Source of the DNA: Syntrophorhabdus sp.
GTDB taxonomy: Bacteria > Desulfobacterota > BSN033 > UBA1163
DNA length: 5,547 bases
NCBI GenBank assembly: GCA_020724025.1
Contig: DYHU01000251.1
Coordinates: forward strand, 1 to 5,547
Direction of reading: 5' to 3'
Positions 1-5,547 of the stretch are shown piece by piece; position 1 is the first letter of the stretch, and the number at the start of each line of letters is the position of its first letter. Under the pieces are notes generated by a model. The model had not been told where the DNA came from. It saw nothing but the letters and a program-made list of their open reading frames with translations, and ran no database searches. Both the position numbers and the translations under genes were made by a program.

Positions 1-969
1 TCCTATGTCCCTGAACGGATTCTCACGAACCACCATCTCGGAGAAATGGTGGATACGAGCGATCGGTGGATCGTAGAAAGGACAGGTATCCGGGAACGGA
101 GGATTGCAGGCGGGGAAGAGACCAACGTGACCATGGGCGGAATTGCGCTCGAGCGGGCGATCGAAAACGCAGGGATCAGACGCGAGGAAATTGAATCGCT
201 GGTGGTGGGCACCAACACAACCGAACCGGTATGGCCTTCTGCCGGGGGCCATATTGCAAACCTTCTGGGCCTCCGTAAAGACCTGCCCTTCTTTGATGTG
301 CAGGCGGGATGCACCGGGTTCAATTTCGCCCTTTCCATTGCGGAGATGTCCATCAAGGCCGGACAATACAGAACGGTTGCTGTGGTCGGGACGGACAAAC
401 TTTCCGCCATCACAGATTATCAGGACCGCAACACCTGTGTTCTTTTCGGAGATGGCGCCGGCGCCGTCATATTGAAGCGATCCATGAGCGAAGGAATCAT
501 CCGTTCTCATCTCGGAGGAAATGCCAGATCCCGCGATCTCCTCATCCTTTCCAAAAAGAACGGCACCGGTAATGGATATATCTGGATGGAGGGGAGAAAG
601 GTCTATACCTTTGCGAAAAGGGCGATGGTCGAAAGCTGTTTTCGTGTCCTTGACCCTTCCGGGACAGCCGGAAAAAACGAACTCCGCGCTCTGTTTGAAC
701 AGGTGGCCAAAATCATCCCCCATCAGGCGAATGCTCGGATCATCATGGGCGCTGCCGAGGAACTCGAATCGCGGCTGGAACTCCCTGCCGGAGAGGCAAA
801 AAATAAAATGATTGTGACCATTGAACAGTATGGGAATAACTCCTGCGCCTCCATTCCGCTCGCATTGGATGTATCCCTCCGTACGGGAAAGCTCAGAAAA
901 GGGGATCTTGTTATTTTTGTTGGCTTTGGGGCAGGCCTGACCTATGCCGCAAATCTCGTCAGGTTATAA
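1..969 (+). CDS. fabH: Beta-ketoacyl-ACP synthase III (FabH-type), 5'-partial
   Basis: FabH condenses acetyl-CoA (or another short acyl-CoA) with malonyl-ACP to start fatty-acid synthesis in the cytoplasm. The reading frame is open from base 1, and its first residues (SYVPERILTN) match the region near residue 10 of known FabH proteins. About nine N-terminal codons therefore lie outside the window, and the ATG at base 46 is internal, inside the conserved MVDTSDRWI segment. The thiolase-fold triad is complete, numbered from the first visible codon: Cys104 in AGCTGF, His241 in IPHQANARI, and Asn279 in YGNNS. The FGDGAGAVIL motif and the C-terminal GFGAGLTYAANLVRL are also typical. The visible 322 residues plus about nine make a protein slightly longer than the 317-residue E. 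coli enzyme, with a somewhat long loop before the His motif. A FabH paralogue using another acyl starter is possible. No other fatty-acid gene is visible to settle this. Confidence 0.93.
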   Translation, partial: SYVPERILTNHHLGEMVDTSDRWIVERTGIRERRIAGGEETNVTMGGIALERAIENAGIRREEIESLVVGTNTTEPVWPSAGGHIANLLGLRKDLPFFDVQAGCTGFNFALSIAEMSIKAGQYRTVAVVGTDKLSAITDYQDRNTCVLFGDGAGAVILKRSMSEGIIRSHLGGNARSRDLLILSKKNGTGNGYIWMEGRKVYTFAKRAMVESCFRVLDPSGTAGKNELRALFEQVAKIIPHQANARIIMGAAEELESRLELPAGEAKNKMIVTIEQYGNNSCASIPLALDVSLRTGKLRKGDLVIFVGFGAGLTYAANLVRL

Positions 970-1004
970 TGGGTGCTACATCCCTCATGATGAATATACC
1001 GTCT

Positions 1005-1147
1005 TAGTGTAGTGCGTCAAAAGGCCCTTTACTTTGTTTGTCATTCCGGGCTTGACCCGGAATCCAGTGTTTCTGAACTGGATTCCCGCTTTCGCGGGAA
1101 TGACGGCTTCGGAAATAATTCAAGGAAGTGTTAGACGCATTACATTA
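1005..1147. mobile_element. MITE-like element bounded by 14-nt imperfect inverted repeats
   Basis: The left end, TAGTGTAGTGCGTC (1005-1018), is the inverse of the right end, GACGCATTACATTA (1134-1147), at 12 of 14 positions. The two mismatches (1007/1145 and 1012/1140) are both G opposite T, so plus-strand RNA could pair over all 14 positions with two G-U wobbles. The ends enclose the 65-bp palindrome at 1040-1104. The whole unit is about 143 bp, has no coding capacity, and fills most of the gap between fabH and the oxidoreductase gene. This resembles a non-autonomous miniature transposable element. No clear target-site duplication is visible beside the ends, so mobility is inferred. Confidence 0.5.
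1040..1104. repeat. Nested double-hairpin palindrome (dispersed intergenic repeat type)
   Basis: Three pairings are visible. GTCATTCC (1040-1047) pairs with GGAATGAC (1097-1104), and GGAATCCAGT (1059-1068) pairs exactly with ACTGGATTCC (1077-1086). Each half also folds alone: ATTCCGGG/CCCGGAAT (1043-1050 with 1056-1063, 5-nt loop) and ATTCCCGC/GCGGGAAT (1082-1089 with 1094-1101, 4-nt loop). The unit can thus form one long stem or two side-by-side hairpins. No T-run follows, so it is not a standard intrinsic terminator. From memory, sequences of this type are dispersed in many copies in deltaproteobacterial and related genomes; the copy number here is unknown. Confidence 0.85.
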
Positions 1148-1161
1148 GCAGGCTATTAATC

Positions 1162-1167
1162 AAGGAG
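1162..1167 (+). promoter_or_regulatory. Shine-Dalgarno AAGGAG that bears on the oxidoreductase start
   Basis: AAGGAG touches the ATG at 1168 with no spacer, which is too close for normal initiation. It lies 6 nt before an in-frame TTG at 1174, a normal distance. This favours TTG 1174 as the working start and shortens the protein by two residues. Confidence 0.6.
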
Positions 1168-3198
1168 ATGATCTTGACCCGAAAGATCAAGAGATCGGTT
1201 TGCCCGTATGACTGTCCGGATGGTTGCGGCCTTCTGGTCGAAGTGGTTGATGGAAAAGCGGTCAAGGTCATTGGCGATCCGGACCATCCCTTTACAAGGT
1301 CCACCCTCTGCCCGAAAATGAATCGCTACCAGGACACGGTCCACTCCCTGCTCCGTCTTACACACCCCCTCCTCCGGGTAGGAGAAAAAGGCTCGGGACA
1401 GTTTCAACCCATTTCCTGGCAAGAAGCGATTGACCGGATGGCGGACCGCTGGCGAGGCATCATCAAACAGTTTGGAGCAGAAGCCATTCTTCCCTACTCC
1501 TATGCCGGGACCATGGGGCTTATCCAGAGGAATGCAGGGCATCCCTTCTTCTTCCGTCTGGGGGCTTCCCGCCTGGAACGCACCATATGTTCCCCTGCCA
1601 AGGAAGCGGGCTGGAAAGCGGTGATGGGAAATACCCCTGCCCCTCATCCTGATGAGGTGGCAGAGAGCGATCTGGTGATCTTATGGGGAATCAATGCTGT
1701 TGCAACCAACATCCACTTCCTCCATGGTGTGAAAAAGGCCAGGCGAAAAGGATCTCCGGTCTGGCTGATCGATACTTACCAAACCCTTACCTCTTCCGTT
1801 GTTGATCAAACCTATATCGTCCGGCCGGGTAGTGATGGGGCTCTCGCCCTGGGCTTGATGCATCTTCTGGTCCGGCACGGTCTCATTGACAACGATTTTT
1901 TAGCCGCTCATGTCCAGGGCTTTGAAGAATTGAAGGAGAAGATTCTTCCGGACTTTCCACCCGAAAAAGTGAGCCGCCTGACCGGTCTCCCACCCGAGAC
2001 TCTTGAATCCATGGCCAGGGCTTATGGCAGGGCAAAGACTCCCTTTATCCGGCTGGGAAGCGGGCTTTCTCGGTATGGAAACGGTGCGATGACCATTCGC
2101 ACCATTGTCTGTCTGCCTGCCCTTGTCGGAGCTTATGGAAAGAGAGGGGCCGGATGTTTTACCGGCACAAATACGGGAGAAGCCTTTGCCATGAATGAGA
2201 TCCTGAGAGAAGATTTCATGAAGGGAAATACCCGTATCGTCAACATGAACCGCCTTGGCTGGGCTTTAAATGAGATCCAGGATCCGCCCGTTCAGAGCCT
2301 CTATGTCTATAGCTCCAATCCTGCCTCGGTTGCTCCGGATCAGAATCAGGTCTTAAAGGGTCTGGCCAGGGAAGACCTCTTCACCGTGGTTCACGAGAGA
2401 TTTCTCACCGATACGGCCCGTTATGCGGATATGGTGATTCCCGCCACCTCTTCTCTCGAACATAGCGACCTCTATCGCTCCTACGGCACTTACTGCATTC
2501 AGCGCGCAAAAGCGGTCATCCCCCCTGTCGGGGAGAGCAAATCGAACTGGGAGGTCTTCAGCCTTCTGGCCAGGGCCATGGGATTTGATGAACTCTTTTT
2601 CCGCCAAACTGCCGATGACCTCATCGACCATCTGCTATCTCTTCCAACTCCTATGAGGGAAGGCATTGACCAGAAAGCCTTTTCAGTAGGGAAAGCCGTC
2701 GAAATTCCTCTTCCGCCGGATGCACGAACCAGGTTCAGGACACCTTCCGGAAAAATTGAAATTCTCAATCCAAAGGAGTCTCATCCCCTTCCCCTCTACA
2801 TACCCCCTTATGGCGGTGATGATCCCTTCTGTCTAATGGCGGCCCCTAGTTTCTACGCCTTGAACTCCTCTTTTCGGGAACGGGACGACCTCCGGAGAAA
2901 AGAGAGAGGCACGTTCCTTAAGATGAACCCCGCTGATGCAGAGGCAAAAGGCCTGAAGGAGGGTGATCCTGTGATTGCCCACAACCCGTTAGGAGAGGTC
3001 TCTTTTGTCCTACGCGTGACCCCCGAGGTTCCTCAGGGTGTTGTGGTGGCAGAAGGGATCTGGTGGCTGAAGCACTCTCCGGGTCCCCGCTCCGTCAATG
3101 CCCTGACCTCCCAGCGCTTGACAGACCAGGCCCATGGAAGCACCTTCTATGACAATACCGTGGACGTGAAACCGGTTGATAAATTTAATGACCATTGA
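1168..3198 (+). CDS. Molybdopterin oxidoreductase, stand-alone cytoplasmic, DMSO-reductase superfamily
   Basis: This is a 676-residue Mo/W-bis-MGD enzyme of the DMSO-reductase superfamily (COG0243). It resembles the uncharacterised MopB group that opens with VCPYDCPDGCG. The N-terminal [4Fe-4S] ligands are Cys12, Cys16, Cys20 and Cys48 (C-x3-C-x3-C-x27-C). Cys141, in RTICSPAKEAG, sits where formate dehydrogenases carry Sec or Cys, so it is the probable metal ligand. A central molybdopterin domain follows, with ESDLVILWG and the YSSNPASVAPDQNQV segment. The C-terminal dinucleotide-binding domain covers about 552-665 and ends in NALTSQRLTDQAHGSTFYDN. No Tat or Sec signal is present, so the enzyme is cytoplasmic. 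No ferredoxin-like or membrane subunit gene lies beside it; the electron partner and substrate are unknown. The annotated ATG may be replaced by TTG 1174 because of Shine-Dalgarno spacing. The frame is intact and of normal length. Confidence 0.93.
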   Translation: MILTRKIKRSVCPYDCPDGCGLLVEVVDGKAVKVIGDPDHPFTRSTLCPKMNRYQDTVHSLLRLTHPLLRVGEKGSGQFQPISWQEAIDRMADRWRGIIKQFGAEAILPYSYAGTMGLIQRNAGHPFFFRLGASRLERTICSPAKEAGWKAVMGNTPAPHPDEVAESDLVILWGINAVATNIHFLHGVKKARRKGSPVWLIDTYQTLTSSVVDQTYIVRPGSDGALALGLMHLLVRHGLIDNDFLAAHVQGFEELKEKILPDFPPEKVSRLTGLPPETLESMARAYGRAKTPFIRLGSGLSRYGNGAMTIRTIVCLPALVGAYGKRGAGCFTGTNTGEAFAMNEILREDFMKGNTRIVNMNRLGWALNEIQDPPVQSLYVYSSNPASVAPDQNQVLKGLAREDLFTVVHERFLTDTARYADMVIPATSSLEHSDLYRSYGTYCIQRAKAVIPPVGESKSNWEVFSLLARAMGFDELFFRQTADDLIDHLLSLPTPMREGIDQKAFSVGKAVEIPLPPDARTRFRTPSGKIEILNPKESHPLPLYIPPYGGDDPFCLMAAPSFYALNSSFRERDDLRRKERGTFLKMNPADAEAKGLKEGDPVIAHNPLGEVSFVLRVTPEVPQGVVVAEGIWWLKHSPGPRSVNALTSQRLTDQAHGSTFYDNTVDVKPVDKFNDH

Positions 3199-3220
3199 AG
3201 ATGTGACCCCGCCGGCGTCA

Positions 3221-3568
3221 TCAGTCCGTTTGGACCCATTCACTTACACCACACTTTAAGGTTATCTTATTTGGATTGGACTCCCAGGGCCAAAGAGCAG
3301 CGTATATCACTTCATGACCGTCTTGCCTGTAGAAAAAAGATTGATCCTTTCTTAAACCACCTAACATATCAACCCATTTCTGAATTTCTTTCGACAGGTT
3401 TGCCTCTTTTCCGGATTCCTTAGCTGCCGGGCCTAAATGTTTTTTTAATAAAGAATGAAGCAATTCAAGGTCCTTCTTGTTAATGACCGCCTCCAGATAG
3501 TCCGACCCTTGTGAGTTCGGTCTAATTTCCATGCTAAGAGCTTCCTTCATCTCTTCAATCAGGTCCAT
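3221..3568 (-). CDS. Hypothetical 115-residue protein
   Basis: I do not recognise this family. The start ATG (3566-3568) has a perfect AGGAGG six bases upstream, which strongly supports translation. The protein has no signal peptide or membrane segment. The first 70 or so residues are charged and look helical (MDLIEEMKEAL, then KKDLELLHSLLKKHLG and SKEIQKWVDMLGGL). The last 40 look like beta strands and are rich in aromatics (QSFFYRQDGHEVIYAALWPW). This suggests a small soluble two-part protein. It runs against the oxidoreductase gene, with only 22 bp between the two stop codons. Its upstream region meets the heptamer repeats at 3618-3655, so its promoter lies in, or has been replaced by, repeat sequence. 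The function is unknown. Confidence 0.75.
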   Translation of the reverse strand: MDLIEEMKEALSMEIRPNSQGSDYLEAVINKKDLELLHSLLKKHLGPAAKESGKEANLSKEIQKWVDMLGGLRKDQSFFYRQDGHEVIYAALWPWESNPNKITLKCGVSEWVQTD

Positions 3569-3574
3569 CGCTTT

Positions 3575-3580
3575 CCTCCT
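3575..3580 (-). promoter_or_regulatory. Perfect Shine-Dalgarno AGGAGG of the 115-residue protein gene
   Basis: CCTCCT on the plus strand reads AGGAGG on the minus strand, with a 6-nt spacer to the ATG at 3566-3568. It fixes the start and is the main argument that this unassigned frame is a real gene. Confidence 0.8.
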
Positions 3581-3617
3581 ATTAAGAAATGAGAACCCAT
3601 CCCCAATTATTTATATT

Positions 3618-3712
3618 AATTCCGCACTCCGCAATCTGCAATCGGCATTCCGCATTTGAATACGCCAACTTTTCCAGGGATGAAACCAAATTGCAATATC
3701 GCAAGCCTGACC
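3618..3712 (+). repeat. Intergenic repeat, copy A (heptamer array plus conserved tail)
   Basis: This stretch is a diverged direct copy of 4621-4709. It opens with a degenerate heptamer array. The tail then shares, in order, CCAACTTT (3665), GGATGA followed by CCAA (3678-3689), and AATATCGCAAGCCTGACC (3695-3712), which corresponds to GATATTGCAAGACCTGACC in copy B. Weaker similarity (a GCCCC-TTC block) may extend to about 3727. The DUF4143 reading frame joins this repeat directly, so the first 18 or so codons of the longest frame there are repeat-derived. From memory, tails of the TTGCAAGACCTGACC type recur between genes in deltaproteobacterial genomes. Confidence 0.65.
3621..3655 (+). repeat. 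Degenerate heptamer tandem array, consensus TCCGCAW (5 units)
   Basis: Five consecutive 7-mers are visible: TCCGCAC, TCCGCAA, TCTGCAA, TCGGCAT and TCCGCAT. Each differs from the consensus by at most one or two bases. The array lies just upstream of the minus-strand 115-residue gene and begins repeat copy A. Confidence 0.75.
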
Positions 3713-4543
3713 CTATGGCCCCTCTTCTTTGTCGATTTACCTCCCTTCCGGTGGGATGAAATCATGCGCAGGAAGACCCCGGGTGGCCTTGCGACGTTGT
3801 GGTTGCGGGGAGGGTTCCCTGAAGCATTTCTCAAGCGGGATGACCGTACACGACAGGAATGGCTTGAGGCCTATACACGGACCTTTATTGAACGGGACCT
3901 CAACCTTCTGGGCATTGATGTCTCTTCTTCGCAGATGCGAAGATTGTGGACGATGCTGGCCCATTGCAATGGGGCCATCTGGAATGCGTCTCAGTTGGCA
4001 GCTTCGTTAGGCATCAGCTATCACACCGTCAACCGTTATGTGGATATCCTTGAACAGACCTTTCTAATTCGGAAGCTACCTCCCTATTTTGCGAACATCG
4101 GCAAGAGACTTGTAAGAAGCCCGAAGGTTTATTTTCGGGACACGGGGCTTTTACACTTTTTCCTGGGAATTGACTCCACGTCTGCATTGGACGTGCACCC
4201 TGCCCGCGGGATGAGCTGGGAGGCATTCATCATTGACCAGATGACATCCGCCTTCCAGAGGGTTGCTTCGAAGAACCAAACCTATTTCTGGAGGACCTCC
4301 CAGGGAAATGAAGTCGACCTCCTGTGGAACCTGGGAGAGAGAATCGTGCCTTTTGAAATAAAACTTCACTCAGCGCCGACATCGCAAGATGTGAACGGAC
4401 TGCGCCGTTGTATGAAAGATCTGAAACTTCCCCGTGGGTATCTGATCTATCCTGGAAAGACGACCTATTCGCTCGGGGAACGCATCACGGCCTTGCCCGC
4501 GGAAAAGATCCTTTCTGCTCCTCAAGAAATTGCCCGGTTGTAA
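3713..4543 (+). pseudogene. DUF4143-type AAA ATPase, N-terminally truncated remnant
   Basis: Full-length relatives (AAA_14 plus DUF4143, about 380-400 residues) start with a Walker-A ATPase domain. Here that half is absent and only the C-terminal part remains. The open frame runs back to a TTG at 3656 with no Shine-Dalgarno, and an in-frame stop lies at 3617-3619. Residues are numbered from TTG 3656. The remnant has YTRTFIERDL, a helix-turn-helix at about 110-133 (NASQLAASLGISYHTVNRYV), LPPYFANIGKRLVRSPKVYF, and a PD-(D/E)XK-like C-terminal domain with Glu189, Asp221 (GNEVDLL) and Glu234-x-Lys236 (FEIK). The remaining 275 or so codons hold no internal stop or frameshift, so the loss may be recent or the fragment may still be selected. 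The break coincides with the end of repeat copy A. The intact family is often linked to accessory and toxin-antitoxin regions, which fits the neighbours. Confidence 0.8.
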
Positions 4544-4620
4544 CAACCCTTTGATGTCTCCAGTTGCTTCTAACATTCCTCCTTCTACTGATCTCGATGG
4601 CCTGGCCGAGAGCAAATTGA

Positions 4621-4709
4621 AAATTCCGCAATCCGCATTCCGAATTCGGATGGACCAACTTTATTATGGATGACCCCAACTCATAAATGTGATATTGCAA
4701 GACCTGACC
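4621..4709 (+). repeat. Intergenic repeat, copy B (heptamer units plus conserved tail)
   Basis: This is a direct, diverged copy of 3618-3712 that lies about 80 bp after the stop of the DUF4143 remnant. It opens with heptamer-like units at 4625-4651 (TCCGCAA, TCCGCAT, TCCGAAT, then TCGGAT). CCAACTTT (4655), GGATGACCCCAA (4668-4679) and GATATTGCAAGACCTGACC (4691-4709) follow. A short insertion relative to copy A lies between CCAA and GATATT. The two copies bracket the gene remnant in the same orientation about 1 kb apart. The rest of the 4544-4764 gap shows no gene that I can support. Confidence 0.65.
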
Positions 4710-4764
4710 TTGAGCCCCGTTCAAGTAGCTAACCGGGTCCGCCCCCGCTCCAGCCCTAAGCAAC

Positions 4765-5190
4765 TTATTTGCCTTTGGCTTTTTGCTGGGTCTTGTAAAA
4801 AGTTAAAAATCCGGCTGGAGAAAGAATCTTCCCGCCTTCACACAGTTTGGCAGGAAAATGAGAAGCATTTCCGGTCACGAGGCATACCGCCTTTTCGGCA
4901 AGAGCAACCTTCAGGAAGGGTTCGTCGTCAGGATCAGGTAGAGAGTGACGGAGCGGTGAGGAAGCCACTGTGTGGCCGCGATGCTCGATATGGTCCAGCA
5001 ACGCAGCGACCTTTTCTTTGTCAAATCCGAATTTGGACCGATGCAAGACTTCGCTATATTCGGCCAAAATAAGCGCGTCAAAACACAACGTCACTTCGCC
5101 TGAGGAAACCATACGGACGATTTCACCACACGGTCCGAATGGCGATAAAAGGCCAGCGACAAGGACGTTGGTATCAAGAACAATCTTCAT
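4765..5190 (-). CDS. PIN-domain toxin of a type II toxin-antitoxin module (COG1569-like)
   Basis: The 141-residue protein is a PIN-fold ribonuclease of the 'putative toxin-antitoxin system toxin component, PIN family' type. It is expected to cleave RNA with a metal ion when it is not held by its antitoxin. The acidic site is visible: Asp6 with Asn8 in IVLDTNVLV, Glu44 in LILAEYSEVL, the Asp86/Asp88/Asp89 cluster in LPDPDDEPFL, and Asn108 in LVTGNASHF. The length is normal and no key residue is missing, so the toxin is probably active. The start ATG (5188-5190) overlaps the antitoxin stop codon as ATGA, and AGGAAG lies 8 nt upstream at 5199-5204 inside the antitoxin gene. This arrangement points to coupled translation with antitoxin made first. 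The RNA target cannot be told from the sequence. Confidence 0.9.
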   Translation of the reverse strand: MKIVLDTNVLVAGLLSPFGPCGEIVRMVSSGEVTLCFDALILAEYSEVLHRSKFGFDKEKVAALLDHIEHRGHTVASSPLRHSLPDPDDEPFLKVALAEKAVCLVTGNASHFPAKLCEGGKILSPAGFLTFYKTQQKAKGK

Positions 5191-5474
5191 CGAGCACGCT
5201 TCCTGCGGACAGCTTTGATCTCGGCATTTATTTCATCCATAGTCATCTTGTCGTTCCCCGCCTCCACGGACCGGCGCTGAAGATTTGCTACCGCCTCGAC
5301 CGCTCGCGCTTGACGAAATGCCGATAGCGATTCTTCCAGGTCCGAATCGCTGGTGGCCGCAATGATTGCGATGGGCCGCCCATTGCTCGTAATGATCATC
5401 TCTCTTTCCTGGGGAAGTTGTTTCCAAACTTGAGCCGACTTGCTCCTCAAATCACGCACGCTAATAAACTTCAT
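5187..5474 (-). CDS. Phd/YefM-family antitoxin, partner of the PIN toxin
   Basis: The 95-residue antitoxin has the Phd/YefM N-terminal fold: MKFISVRDLRSKSAQVWKQL, then EREMIITSNGRPIAIIA. This part dimerises and binds operator DNA. The C-terminal 50 or so residues are charged, with an Arg/Lys-rich end (RRKRAR), and should wrap around the toxin. I chose ATG 5472-5474 because GGAGG lies 8 nt upstream and family members begin at this point. A TTG at 5487-5489 would add five residues, but it overlaps the Shine-Dalgarno and the operator. The gene is first in a two-gene operon, with a 4-nt overlap with the toxin gene. It is probably autoregulated, since a 9-bp inverted repeat covers its promoter. 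Confidence 0.9.
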   Translation of the reverse strand: MKFISVRDLRSKSAQVWKQLPQEREMIITSNGRPIAIIAATSDSDLEESLSAFRQARAVEAVANLQRRSVEAGNDKMTMDEINAEIKAVRRKRAR

Positions 5475-5482
5475 AGGATTGT

Positions 5483-5487
5483 CCTCC
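5483..5487 (-). promoter_or_regulatory. Shine-Dalgarno GGAGG of the antitoxin gene
   Basis: GGAGG reads on the minus strand 8 nt before ATG 5472-5474. It supports that start over the upstream TTG, which it overlaps. Its first base also lies inside the operator repeat. Confidence 0.75.
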
Positions 5488-5516
5488 AATTGTGTTATTT
5501 ATTATGTACACAATTG
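5487..5516. promoter_or_regulatory. Inverted-repeat operator of the toxin-antitoxin operon
   Basis: CAATTGTGT (5487-5495) and ACACAATTG (5508-5516) are perfect 9-bp inverted repeats with a 12-bp AT-rich spacer. Each arm contains the palindrome CAATTG. The site covers the likely -10 box and reaches the Shine-Dalgarno, the usual place for antitoxin or antitoxin-toxin complexes to repress their own operon. Binding by this antitoxin is inferred from family behaviour. Confidence 0.75.
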
Positions 5517-5530
5517 TCACCCAAAGTCAA
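5501..5530 (-). promoter_or_regulatory. Sigma-70-type promoter of the antitoxin-toxin operon
   Basis: On the minus strand a -35 box TTGACT (5525-5530) is followed after 18 nt by a -10 box CATAAT (5501-5506). They match the consensus at five of six and five of six positions. Transcription would start near 5490-5495, just before the antitoxin Shine-Dalgarno, giving a very short leader. The left operator arm lies downstream of the -10 box and the right arm sits between -10 and -35. Confidence 0.65.
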
Positions 5531-5547
5531 GAGATTATTTTATCCGT

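Noticed and set aside
46..48. ATG as the start of the FabH gene
   Set aside because: The frame is open to base 1, and the residues before this Met match conserved FabH sequence, so the Met is internal and the gene is cut by the window edge.
1156..1647. Long antisense reading frame (163 codons) over the start of the oxidoreductase gene
   Set aside because: It is antisense to strongly conserved coding sequence, its product is rich in Arg, Gly and Pro without any motif, and it has no supported start.
3199..3220. Bidirectional terminator between the convergent oxidoreductase and 115-residue genes
   Set aside because: The gap has an imperfect TGAC..GTCA dyad around GCCGGC but no continuous stem and no T-run on either strand.
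4536..4548. Possible terminator hairpin GGTTG-TAA-CAACC at the end of the DUF4143 remnant
   Set aside because: The stem is only 5 bp with a 3-nt loop that is the stop codon itself, and no real T-run follows. It is too weak to call.
3618..4709. CRISPR array suggested by repeated short units
   Set aside because: The heptamers are contiguous and degenerate with no spacers of constant length, and the two larger copies are 1 kb apart with a gene fragment between them.
4485..4763. Minus-strand frame of 92 codons across the gap between the DUF4143 remnant and the PIN gene
   Set aside because: It runs through repeat copy B and the end of the remnant, has no Shine-Dalgarno and shows no recognisable domain.
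5487..5489. TTG as the antitoxin start
   Set aside because: It overlaps the GGAGG and the operator arm; ATG 5472-5474 has proper spacing and matches where the family begins.

Overview
The window looks like bacterial chromosome of moderate GC, from an anaerobic or facultative lineage. The Desulfobacterota (old Deltaproteobacteria) or a nearby phylum is my best guess. The basis is gene content plus a dispersed palindrome of the 'ATTCCCGC...GCGGGAAT' type that I remember as common in such genomes. No rRNA or other taxonomic marker is present, so the placement is weak.

Layout, left to right. (1) Bases 1-969 (+) are almost all of a FabH-type beta-ketoacyl-ACP synthase III, with about nine N-terminal codons lying before the window. 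(2) Bases 970-1167 are intergenic. They hold a nested palindromic repeat: an inner 65-bp double-hairpin palindrome inside a pair of 14-nt inverted repeats, about 143 bp in all and MITE-like. (3) Bases 1168-3198 (+) are an intact, cytoplasmic, stand-alone molybdopterin oxidoreductase with one N-terminal [4Fe-4S] site. Its real start may be TTG at 1174. (4) Bases 3221-3568 (-) are a small unknown gene with a perfect Shine-Dalgarno, convergent with the oxidoreductase. (5) Bases 3618-4709 are an eroded accessory patch. The C-terminal part of a DUF4143-type ATPase, with its Walker-A domain missing, lies between two diverged direct copies of one intergenic repeat. Each copy opens with a degenerate heptamer array of consensus TCCGCAW. 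(6) Bases 4765-5474 (-) are a complete Phd/YefM antitoxin - PIN toxin operon with an ATGA overlap, its own promoter and a 9-bp inverted-repeat operator over the -10 box.

The left half is metabolic. FabH starts fatty-acid synthesis, and the oxidoreductase does an unassigned Mo/W redox reaction with no partner subunit visible. The right half is mobile or accessory in character, with a gene fragment at a repeat junction beside a toxin-antitoxin module. I see no CRISPR array, RNA gene, phage gene or intact transposase. I do not see a convincing new multi-gene system. The points most worth following are the repeat-bounded truncation of the DUF4143 gene, the nested palindrome before the oxidoreductase, and the unassigned 115-residue protein.
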